A DNA stretch of 64,000 nt. Origin: Pteria penguin. Lineage: Eukaryota > Mollusca > Bivalvia > Pterioida > Pteriidae. The notes below the pieces were generated by a model. The model did no database searches. It saw nothing but the letters and a program-made list of their open reading frames with translations, and had not been told where the DNA came from. Positions 30,301-40,200 of the stretch are shown here, piece by piece (within the stretch, counting starts at the first letter, position 1; the number at the start of each line of letters is the position of its first letter). The stretch is from positions 31,528,849 through 31,592,848 of the forward strand of contig CM068586.1 in assembly GCA_035048485.1 (NCBI GenBank). Reading direction: 5' to 3'. Both the position numbers and the translations under genes were made by a program.

Positions 30301-32104
30301 ACATGAAAGAGTCTATTGGTTTACTGAAAACAGTGTCCGTGAAACTCATCGGACCGAACAGACAAAAGTGCGATCGGTCCGATTTGCGCGTTTTCTAGCC
30401 GGACCAGTTTGTCCGATGTCGGCTCCAGCACTATGTATACCGCGGAGAGACGGAGTCTTGTAAGCACTTATACTATTTAATAACGACGCTTATAATTTGA
30501 GCGTTCCTGTGACATTGTATTGTTTATATGGTTTAAAGGTCGGGCGTTCATCAGTGTTCATGAATGTCTTTTCTGGCGAAATTAAAATATGTGGAGGGGG
30601 CAATGTTTAAATACCCTATTTAAAATGGCACCGTGTAAAATATGGAATGGAATGGAATCGTGGAATGGAATGGAATATGGAAAGAATTTTGGAATGAAGA
30701 TTTTAAGTTGAAGTTTTGGTGTAAGGGTCACACATTCGGTTTCTTGGGATGAAAGGGGTTACATTTTTATGGCAAATGTGTTAATAAGTGACCACTGGTC
30801 AGTCCAGTAAAGTTCTGAAATAAGAAACTTTTTGCGTTATCATTAAACTTTTGTTGGAAGAGTCACACATTCGGTTTCTTGGGATGAAAGGGGTAACATT
30901 TTTATGATAAATGTGTAATAATGACCACTGGTCAGTCCAGTAAAATTTTGAAATAAAAACTTTTTGCGTTATCTTTTCACACAATGAACTGTCTATAAAG
31001 ATAAAAATGTGACAACTGATTATTGGTCACTCTGTACAACTGATCATCTGTCATCGTGCCAAAATTTGGTATTTATAAATCTAAGACTAATTTAACACGG
31101 ACAGGTGGTAAAATGGCTGCTAATCAAATAATATGATTATATGCCAAAAATTGTAAGTAAAGAAAAAATAAACTCTACCTTGTGATATGTCATGCGACTA
31201 TACAGTTTTTCATGTGGATAAAACCTTTCAGTGATTGATTTTGTCGTGTGTGTTACCCGCTTGGTCGAGAATTAGTACCTGATTATCACACATCTATGTT
31301 TAGAAAATTTTAAAAGCAGGAAGGTGGGACTGGATTGGCATAGCATGCATTGGCAAATACTATTGTATTTTAGTATGAAGGTCACGGTCAAGGTCACAAG
31401 GTCACTGACGTTAATGCCATTTGAAAGGGTTTCATTAGTTAAATAAACATGCCGAATATGGAGTCTCTATCTCGAAAGGTGGAAAAGTTATTGTATTTAA
31501 GAAATCGGGACGGATTAATGGACGAACGAACAGCCAAGCAGACAGACGGATGCCTTTTAGGCCGGGCGTAAAAGTATTCCAAATTTCTATTCCAAAGTCT
31601 ATTTCATTCCATTCCATCATTCCATTCCATTTCACAATTCCATTCCACGATTCCATTCCATTCTATTCCATATTTTACACGGTGCCATTTAAAATTTGTC
31701 CCTTTTCTTTTTCGGTCAGACAGAAATGATTTTGGTCCTATGAAATATGTCTTCCAATAGGACTGAATGTCCTATGGAGTTCAACAAAGTTTCGCGGACA
31801 CTGTGAAAACAGATAATGTTAACGATTTTCTCAGCTCAAATGAGAGGTTGTTCCAAACCAGTGTCAGTGTTTAACAATTCCTTTTTTCTTCTTTGTTGTT
31901 TTTGTTTTTGTTTTTTATTTAACTGTTACTGTACTGTTAATGTTACTCTGTGTTAAACTTAAAGCAAATAAAGGAGCCAGTACCCAGTATCAAGGAGATT
32001 TGACCACAAATGCAGTAATATACATAGAGGGGTTTCTCCGCTTGATATTCTTCTTGATCTTTGACATCCGTACAAACAACACTTTTGGAAACTACTTTCG
32101 GCAT
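24370..32104 (-). CDS. STEEP1: STEEP1 (CXorf56) homologue, complete, 7 exons, 209 aa
   Basis: STEEP1 is a small conserved protein; the human one promotes exit of STING from the ER (family knowledge). Exons in transcript order: 32104-31984, 28393-28279, 27937-27896, 27473-27350, 26010-25921, 25164-25075, 24417-24370. They sum to 630 nt, 209 codons plus stop, with phases that join exactly. The start reads [11 protein letters not shown] as in vertebrates. Conserved blocks are [61 protein letters not shown] and a C-terminus with KGTLIDK. The CxC (YYCICG) and CxxC (KCKRCG) cysteines are both kept; the segment after CxxC is [11 protein letters not shown], unlike the human LPLFYQ. Human length is 222 aa. 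The first intron (28394-31983) holds retrotransposon and inverted-repeat insertions, and the 26011-27349 intron holds a 1.1-kb element. Runs convergent to SKIV2L and divergent from CDK9. Confidence 0.95.
24462..24862. repeat. GGTCAAGGTCA-type dispersed repeat in STEEP1 intron
   Basis: AAGAGTTGTCAAGAGACAAT, TCAAACTTCAAGGTCAATG, GAAAGGTCTTGGCACAAAGA. Same broad family as 16950-17275. Confidence 0.65.
26056..27187. mobile_element. 1.13-kb TIR element in STEEP1 intron (non-autonomous)
   Basis: Ends are inverted: ACCGTATTTACTTGAATACA at the left, GATTAAATACGGT at the right, each followed inward by a second AATACGCA motif pair. No transposase frame. Carries a nested palindrome at 26636-26863. Target duplication not evident. 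Class II origin inferred from structure only. Confidence 0.78.
26636..26863. mobile_element. Nested palindromic element (228 bp)
   Basis: Arms share GCCATAAACTGAGAATATAC and ACTTAAGTCAAAAATT in inverted order around a 130-base centre. Sits inside the 26056-27187 element. Confidence 0.78.
28110..28215. repeat. Dispersed repeat shared with 61180-61285
   Basis: GATCATCAAATGTAGGACAT, TCACATCTCTTGGCC and TTATAATGTCATAA correspond to ATCGTCAAATGTCTGACATC and TTATGGCATCATAA at 61188-61250, same orientation. Confidence 0.6.
28770..29323 (+). mobile_element. Non-LTR retrotransposon 3' end (decayed)
   Basis: Encodes a C-terminal fragment with [57 protein letters not shown], typical of LINE ORF2 tails (F.....WN.LP...V...SL..FK). 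Upstream [19 protein letters not shown] is in another frame, so it is broken. Ends with a GAAGAAGAAG microsatellite, probably its own 3' tail. Lies in STEEP1 intron 1. Confidence 0.75.
29324..30044. mobile_element. 721-bp TIR element with repeated AACACCGAAACGGCA motif
   Basis: Left terminus GGTGAAACCAAACACCGAAA, right terminus TTTGGTGTTTCGATTCACC; each end holds three spaced copies of the CCGAAACGGCA / CACAGAAACGGCA motif in inverted order over about 65 bases. Flanked by GAAGAAGAAG on both sides, perhaps a target duplication of the LINE tail. No transposase. Confidence 0.8.
30143..30315. mobile_element. Palindromic MITE, TAGACC family, copy B
   Basis: TAGACCCTTCACGTTAACTG, GATGTTTTGAGTGGCAAA on the left mirror TTTGCCACTCAAAACATC, CACAGTTAACATGAAAGAGT on the right. 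173 bp. Confidence 0.85.
30622..31690. mobile_element. 1.07-kb foldback element with GGAAT-rich ends
   Basis: AAATGGCACCGTGTAAAATA and GGAATGGAATGGAATCGTGG at the left are mirrored by CCATTCCACGATTCCATTCC and TATTTTACACGGTGCCATTT at the right. Internally, a 134-bp unit is directly duplicated (30720-30977). No coding capacity. Confidence 0.83.
30720..30977. repeat. Direct tandem duplication inside the foldback element
   Basis: Two copies of GGTCACACATTCGGTTTCTT ... ACCACTGGTCAGTCCAGTAA ... AACTTTTTGCGTTATC with a period of about 134 bases. Confidence 0.85.
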
Positions 32105-32396
32105 TTTGTTGATAGATCTAATACATGTAGTTACGTTACAACGTTCTTCTTTTTTCTTTGAGTAGAGTCACTTCGCTCTTTTGATAGTTCACGCACGAAT
32201 GTTTCGTTGTAATGAATTGTTGTAAACACCATAGATATAAGGTTGTGCGAGTCAGCAATTTTATATTAATAATAATTTTCTTAAGCATCGTCCATTTGAT
32301 TTGATTGGGGGGGGGGTCCTTTGATTTTTGTGAAATTATACTGTAGATTTGAAAATTTTTATTTTTCCAGAAAATAAAAATTATTATATTGCTCTG

Positions 32397-32434
<38 letters not shown>
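32397..32434. repeat. (AC)n microsatellite
   Basis: About 19 AC units in the STEEP1/CDK9 gap. Reverse-strand valine/cysteine open frames here are artefacts. Confidence 0.97.
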
Positions 32435-32436
<2 letters not shown>

Positions 32437-32953
32437 CTGATGAAATAGATAAAGAATGAATGAATAAATAAAGAAAGTTTTATTACGAACAAAATTAAAT
32501 AAGTAAAGTGAAAAAAGAAATCTGTAAGGCGGCTTCAGAACTTTTCCTGATTTATTTATTGTCTTTTTCATTATTCACCATGCAAAATCATGTCTACAGT
32601 AAGATAAATGCAACAACACAGTTCCCAGTTTCATGATGGCACCCCCCTTATATCCCATCATATGTCATGGATACATAAAGCTCATTTGATTCATGATTTG
32701 TGTTTGAAATAACGAAGCCCTCCCCCCCCCAAAAAAAAAATAAAGAACAAAACAAATAAAAACAAAACAAAACAAAGAAACATACACGCACACACAACCT
32801 TGTTTTTGGCTTCACATAAAAAGAATCTTATTCGGATTCTCAAAGACATATATACACATGTGTATATTAGTCTCTGGGATTCTGTGTGAGAAATTTAATC
32901 TTATCCACATAAAAATATCCATTACAACAAAATAAAATCGAATTGTGCTTTAT

Positions 32954-33175
32954 TAGGTCTTTTCAGTATACAAAGTTATTTCCCATTTGGGACGGTACCT
33001 GACGTAAACAATTGTCACGTCATCAATTTCCTATGAAAACGTCATTTGTGGACTATGATTTCCCTGAGTTTTAGATCGGTTTCCATAGAATTTGATGACG
33101 TCTGAAGTGTCTTACGTCAGATACCGTCCCAAATGGGAAGTAACTCTGTATAACGAAAAGATCTAATAGACCCTT
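32954..33175. mobile_element. Palindromic MITE, AAGTTATTTCCCATTTGGGA type
   Basis: Left TAGGTCTTTTCAGTATACAA, TTTCCCATTTGGGACGGTAC; right mirrors with ACCGTCCCAAATGGG and TATAACGAAAAGATCTA. 222 bp. It abuts the next element at 33177. A related copy is at 63206-63422. Confidence 0.83.
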
Positions 33176-33176
33176 T

Positions 33177-33357
33177 CACTGCTATGATATACTGCGGGAC
33201 TGGCGTTTGGGTTGGCAAAATCATTACTGTCCCCGCAAAATGACGTCAAATACGATCAAGTTTTTGTTGTAATTAACGTAATGTCCAAAATTTTTACGGG
33301 ATAAGTTATCATTTGCAAACCAAATCGTTATGCAGTCGCAGTAATAGTGAAAGGGTC
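33177..33357. mobile_element. Palindromic MITE, TAGACC family, copy C, carrying a CRE site
   Basis: TAGACCCTTTCACTGCTATG, TACTGCGGGACTGGCGTTTG at the left; GCAGTCGCAGTAATAGTGAA, AGGGTC at the right. Contains TGACGTCA at 33241-33248. Confidence 0.8.
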
Positions 33358-34242
33358 ATTCCATACACCGAACTACAATTTGTGTCGAAACGGTATCAAT
33401 AATAATAAAAAAAAACTTTATATACTAGGGCAAATAATGGACCATCTCCAGGCGAAACTGTCAACTAATCTTATTTGTCATATCTTTTTTCATTCGGGGC
33501 AAGCATAGGACAATATACGCGGGCTAAAGTGAAAAATCGAGGGTTGTTCGAGATGAGGATGGGTGGAGTGAGACAACATGTATGGGAATGAATGGATTGA
33601 CCTTAGGCATGAATGAATGGAGGTCTTAACACTGAATATCGCCGGCAACACCAAGTTTGTAAGAAGTGAGGCAATTGTAAAGTTGTAGGACGACGAATAA
33701 GAATAGGATATACATATAGTAAGGTGGCATTGAGGATTAATGTTTAATGGACGTAGGTTAGTTTTGATAGGGGGAAGCTGAAAGTTTTGGTAGCGGTATG
33801 ATGAGATGTGAAATAAAATTGCCTGAATTAAGTAAGGTGAGAGAAAGGTGAAGCAGTAAAACTCTGAAGTTGGCTATGTGAGGTAATTAGAGGAAAATGA
33901 ATGAAGGGAATTTAGTTCCAGCAAGCTGATGTGAGATGTGAAATAAATTCATACAAGTCAACGACTGCAAGAAACGATTTATATTGAACAGAAAATAGGA
34001 TGACATGACTATATTACATATTTTTCGCTTATATCCTTAAAGGTTAAGGTCAAATATAAAACAAACATTAATATTATTCTTCATCATTCTTAATTTCAAT
34101 GTCTTAATGTTTCTAATATTTAAATTTCAATAGATTCTGGCCATTTTTCCTATTTCTATAAAGGAAACAATTCAGAGTCAGTTCGTGCATGCAATTAAGA
34201 AGACATAAGCGTCTCATTTCCGGTCATTGGTAAAACGAAAGC

Positions 34243-34251
34243 ATGAGTTGA
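34243..34251 (+). promoter_or_regulatory. Two-codon upstream ORF before CDK9 start
   Basis: ATG AGT TGA sits just upstream of the CDK9 ATG; two bases separate its stop from the start codon at 34254. If the transcript includes it, it is a minimal uORF that could dampen or force reinitiation at CDK9. Transcript start is not known from the sequence. Confidence 0.4.
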
Positions 34252-34253
34252 AA

Positions 34254-37200
34254 ATGCAGAACCCAGGACCTTCTCAGCATGGTAGTGGCTCATCTGCTGC
34301 CAATTCCCCGGCTTACTCTGCGATGGGACATGGCGGTAATAAAATGGACGATCTGGAATTTCCATTTTGTCCGGATTCCAACAAATACGAAAAGTTGACG
34401 AAGATAGGACAGGGGACATTCGGGTATAAAATAAATAATAAATTAAATTCTAATACCAATATGACCTAAGATTTTCTCCCTGTATGTTCCATAGAGCTCG
34501 CCTGGCAATTATTCTCCAATACATTCCCTTTTATATATGTCATACCTACTACAACAACCTCAGTTCTTACACTGTAAGTTACAGCTCCACCCGGTTATTT
34601 TCTGACAACTGATTTTATTGATTATTAACCGATTTTCATGGCAAAATGAACTTGTCGGCTGCAGAAACATAATAGAATAGAATTAAAATAACAACTACGT
34701 AGCCATTGCATGAATCGTTATAATTTGATTGGCTAATGTGACTCTTACGCATTTTTATCGCATGTTTTGTTGTTTATGCAGTGAAATATCGCTATGTCAT
34801 AAATTAAGTTATGGCATAGGTGACGTCATAGCGAGGAAAAGAATTGTGTCAAGCCGGTGTTTGATGAAATAAAGCTAGGGTAAATGTGATAAAAAGAATC
34901 GGAAATGATTTTTCATTTCATACGGTATTTATGAAACTTGTGTGTTTTATATCCCCTCGCCTCGCCAAGGCTCGGGGATATAAAACAAACAACTCATTTT
35001 TATAAATACCGTATGGTATGAAAAATCGTTTCAGATCCTATATGTGTCCAGTATCAGCAACTTACAAATCTACACAATATATATCGTGAATGAGTCATTG
35101 TTTAATTTAAGTAACGAAAGTTCCATTAACTGGCCAATGTATCTCTCGTCACCAGCCGCCGATGCTTTGCTGTATATTTTTTAAATTCAAAGTGGCCCAG
35201 ATGGCCAAATGTATTTGAATAATTACTGCTTATTCTCTAAACAATAAACACAACATACATAATTTTATTTGTGTAATGAAATCATATAAATCAATCAGCC
35301 TTATTTTGTCTGCCGTTGACAATGTTTATGTTCCCTCAAGATTAAAAAAGAGAAGTGTATGCCACCTCTTTGCCATCGTAGGTTGGGTATATCTCTTTAT
35401 AGGGGTCTTTACCTTGATCAGGAAAGAAAGATGTTGTTTTTTAAACAAAAACAATTTTTCCAGTATTTCAAAATTGATATAGATTGCATTGGTGCATTTA
35501 GAATTGGGAAATATTTGTAGAGAAGATGATGATTTCTCATCTGTAACTGGCTCAGGCCAAAGCGGTTACTCCAAGTTCTTTAGATTTTCTATATCTAAAT
35601 TATAACTCGAAATAATCTAGTTTCAATATTTATTCAAACAAATTATCAGCTTATAGCATTTAGTAAAGCAAATTTAGTGTTTTATCTAAAGCGAAATAGC
35701 ATGGCACCGTGCCATGCCCTTTTTCTGAGCGCCATGCCCTTATTTTCCCTATGTGATTATTTTATGAGACTAAAGAAGATCAATTTTTGTTCACGTAATA
35801 TGAAACCCTCAAAAAGATCGTTATTTACAGGGCCAGTATATTACGAATATCGCTTCGGACATGCCCTCTTTAGAATTTGGTAACACTTTCCGTACAACAT
35901 TACGTAATGGTCTCAGTCAGCTGTTTGACCCGCTAAATATCAGCCGTAACCTGTGTACTGCACTGTCTGCTACTTTTCAGGTGTTAATTGGGGCAATTTA
36001 ATCAATGTTACCTTCTTAGATTTAGATTATATCCGTACACGAACAGAGTTTGACATGGTTGTCTGAATGCCGAAATAGTAATTTTGCAGGTCAAATTCAC
36101 ATCTTATCAGTCAGATATTAAAGAAAATTAAAGGATGTTTGATCTTTAAAAGCAATTATTCTAGGATTATACGAAAAGTAAAACATTAAATGAAAAGTGA
36201 CTGGTTTACATAGCAGGTCACGATCGCTACCCATTTTAAATGTTTTACTTAATATCATTTAACTAATTTACTTAATTTGACACCAAATATTTAAAGATCT
36301 ACTCTCCACATTTCCTCTGATAATTTTGAACATTGTTTAGTAATTCCGGCGAAGATGATATTTCAGAACATCTTTTTCATCTGATACAACAATATCATCA
36401 TAAGTAGTTGCAACAAGAGAGGCAACAAACACACGAAGTGTATTCACACTATCAGACCTGTCGGTTTTTTACGATCAAAAAGCTGAACAACATAACTGAT
36501 TATAAAACATGACTTTTTGGTATTTCTAGAATCAAGGGCTAAGTCCTTGCTAGAATCAATAGAATATCTACGATCTGTAAGTCAATAAATGTGAATGAAC
36601 ATTAACCATTATAATTTATTACTATTACTTAAGTACTTTGAGCTGAGACAATCATTTGGGCCAGCAACTTATTTACAAAGATCGTGATATAAAGCAGTCA
36701 CAAAACTAAAGTAACTAATAACCTTAAGGGGACAGATACACTTTATATTTCCCATTATTAATGCTTCCAGCAATTTCCTCTAAGATTTTGAATTTGAATT
36801 ATTCAAACGTCAGCACACATCCTTCCTGTAGCACAGAGATCCAGGAGTTTATTTGTGTAGGAAAAGTGGATTGATGTTGGGGGCTGAGAGAAATTTTTGT
36901 TTTGTTAGTAGCAAACTGTTTTCTTTATTTTCATAGAAATATTGGTCAGGTTAATTAAAAATTTATATCAACCCAGAAATACAACTGCACATCAAGGACT
37001 TATAAACTTGTTTATGTCTTTGTGCACATGCATACTTCTAGATCCCACATAACATTTCATTTAATAACACATTCTTTTCAGCTAAAATAATGGCATGTCA
37101 TTCAAATATTTAAGTTATGTAAAAAATAATGATACATTGTAAAGACTGTTCAAGGTACAATGACAAAACTTGCAGTATCTCATGTTGCCAGTAATAGACA

Positions 37201-40200
37201 GAAGGGGCAGTGCTGGTCTTGGAGAAGTTTGAATAAATTTTTATGAACATGAAACAGTATAAGTTTACAAATTGGGAATTTATGCAATACTCAAAAGCAT
37301 ATAATGATTGCAATAATGTAATTGTAACAGATATTAAGTAATTATAGCTCCTGCAACAGTGAAAAGGAATTTATTCTGAAGAGAAACTGGAATTAAGATT
37401 TTCAACCAAAGCAATGTTAAGGATTGCAAATTACATCAAATTATCAATAACAATTGTCTTTTACATTTTCAAATATCATCTATGTAAATAGAACGAGGAA
37501 ATAATGCAATTTTAAACTAAATTTTTAAATATATTTGGTGACATTTAAAGTTGCTAAATTAAGTGCCCTTTTTACCAAATACCGTGTTAAAAAGTGCCCT
37601 TTTGATGGGGAAATTTGTGTGCCCTTTTGGAATCCAAGATTTAACACTAAAATTAAGCACTTAACATTACATAATAAACTTACGTTGCTCACAACTGAAT
37701 CAAAGTGATCTGTGTAGGAAATGGATAGAAGCTATCAAAGAATTAATGGATATCAAGCAATATATACTATGAATGTCACGTGACAAATAGTTACAAAGGG
37801 AATATGGACCAATAATATTAGATATATGCTTCAGTGATTCACAGGTAAATTTAAAAATAGATTAATACTTAGTTATCGAGAGATATATCACTAGAGCTTA
37901 AAAAAAACTTTAATAGATTTAAAGTGAAACGGCTACATTTTCTTTAATTGGGCAATACATGTACTCATCTTGTTCATATATACAAAAAAAAAATAATATT
38001 GGTAAGAAACCATGGTAAACAATATTTATATGTCCATATATATTCTGGTATTATATTGTGTAATTGTTACATTTACTTTCTGGTATATTGATAGTATCTT
38101 AATAGATATGTTGTGTTTCAGGGAAGTATTTAAAGCCAGGGACAGAACAACAAAGAGACTTGTAGCCATGAAAAAAGTTTTGATGGAAAATGAAAAAGAA
38201 GGTGTAAGTTGAATGTAAATGACAGTAAATCTTCCAAGCTATGAATGCAAATAGGGCAGGGGCACATATCTGTTCTAGGCTTTATCAGGTTATTTGTGTG
38301 AATTTTCTCTTAAAAGTTCTAAAATTTGAATCTTAAAAGAAAACAAATCTTAATTTTTTCAGTTAGAAATAGTATCAATTTTTATAATAAGTTCTTTTGG
38401 ATTATTGAGTATGCATAATTATATACGGTAGTGTGGGAAGGAGCCAACCAAGTTTTTCAAGGAAAAGAGAATTCCAAATTCATAGTCACTGAAAATTTGT
38501 ATCTCTATTGTCAATGTCTTTCCACTTCTTCAAATTGAACGGTTGATCAATCAATAATAGGAAACATGTGCCTTATGACAGCTAGTACAATTTGATTTTA
38601 TGTAATAGTGCTTATTTGAATTTCCCAAAATCAGAAACTGACTGTTATGTTGATAATAAAATCCAATTTCATACAAGGGATAATTTTCAAAAATACACGA
38701 TAAATTGCAACTATAGTGAAATGCTTTGGATAGACAAGAAGTCATCTAAAGTGAACTTCCAAAAATAAATGGCATGCTATTCACATAGAAACTTAAGACT
38801 AACTCTTAGACTTTAGTTTAACTTTAGGAGTTAGGAGCTACATGTATTCACAAAGAATCTTACACTTAGACATAAAACAAAAAATTTTGTGTATTTAAGA
38901 TTGTGCTGCTCATCAAAAAAATTGGGGAGACTGTATAATTAGCAATTAAAATATAGAGAGAGAAAGGATTTTTGAGACTGAACACAAGTAGACTACTTAA
39001 TTATCTCAGTGATAAGAATTTAATAGAGAGGTACTCTGCCTTCCACAGTTTTCCATAGTTAAACTCTCTACTTCCATGCAACAGCTCCCTCTATATGATC
39101 AGATGTTACCAAAAATAGAATACTGTGAGCTCCCTAAACAATATACATGTATACATAAAGACTAAAGTTTACACAAGAAATTGTTAATAATATCTGATGT
39201 AAAATCTGTGTGATTTTATAATATCAATGACTTTTAAAGAAACTCAACTATGCAAATGTGTAATATATATATACAATGTACAGGTAAATTTCAGTATTTC
39301 AGCATTGGATATCTCGACAACCTGGCTTATCTCGACATCAATTGTCTGTCCAAACTTTTTTCCTTAATAATCTGATTAAATTTAGCCCGGATATTTCCAC
39401 ATCCCCTATGTCAACTACCATGCTTATCACGACTTCATTTTGCAGTCCTGTTATCAAAATTTACCTGGTTTATCGCAAGAATTGCTTCTTATTAGTGAAT
39501 TATAACTGTGATCTAGCCTTAACTGATTAATTGATCATTATCAAAGTTTACCTGGTTTATCTCAACAATGACTTCTTATTACCGGATTATAACTGTGATC
39601 TAGCCTTAATTGATTAATTGATCGTTACGCGACACACATAATTACTTAATCATAACAACCTGCACATAGACAGCTTGGCATATATTCATAAGTGTGTTTA
39701 CTAAGCTGTTAGAATTATTTTACCTAAATGATAAAATTGAATGCTATTTGCAGATAGCAATTAATCAAATGTTCATTTAATGATGAAACTGGTGATTCAT
39801 TTTACAAGAATAAGATATCGGCATATTTAAAATACTTTTATAAATCATGAAAAAATTTAAATGGGTGTTCATTCTCGGTTTGTCATCAAATCTATCTATG
39901 CGATGTAAGAGATAAATTCTCCTATCCTCTCATCTTTGGGCAACGGATAGGTAAATTAAAATGGTCAGGTAAAACATAAACTCAAAGTTTATTCTTTCGA
40001 GACGAAGTATTTTGTTATACCCCCTGCAAACAAAGTTTGGGGGGGGGGGGGTGTATTTGTCCTGTTAGGACAGTTCTAGTAAATTATGAAGTAAACATCA
40101 CAAAATTCATTATCACATGTGAATAAAACAATCATTAACAGCAATCTGTCTTATATCTTTATTATCGCTACACTATTAGGTGGCTACATTTATATTCTAA

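Larger units (their letters stand above)
32105..34253. promoter_or_regulatory. Divergent STEEP1/CDK9 intergenic region
   Basis: Head-to-head gap of about 2.15 kb between the STEEP1 start codon (32104, - strand) and the CDK9 start codon (34254, + strand), so it must hold both promoters. It contains an AC microsatellite (32397-32434), two abutting inverted-repeat elements (32954-33175 and 33177-33357) and a perfect CRE-type TGACGTCA at 33241-33248. From 33360 to 34200 I see no repeat family or coding signal, only low-complexity GAATGAATGG-type stretches. No clear TATA box was assigned. Confidence 0.55.

Noticed and set aside
32136..32571. - strand frames with poly Cys-Val
   Set aside because: Translation of the AC microsatellite.
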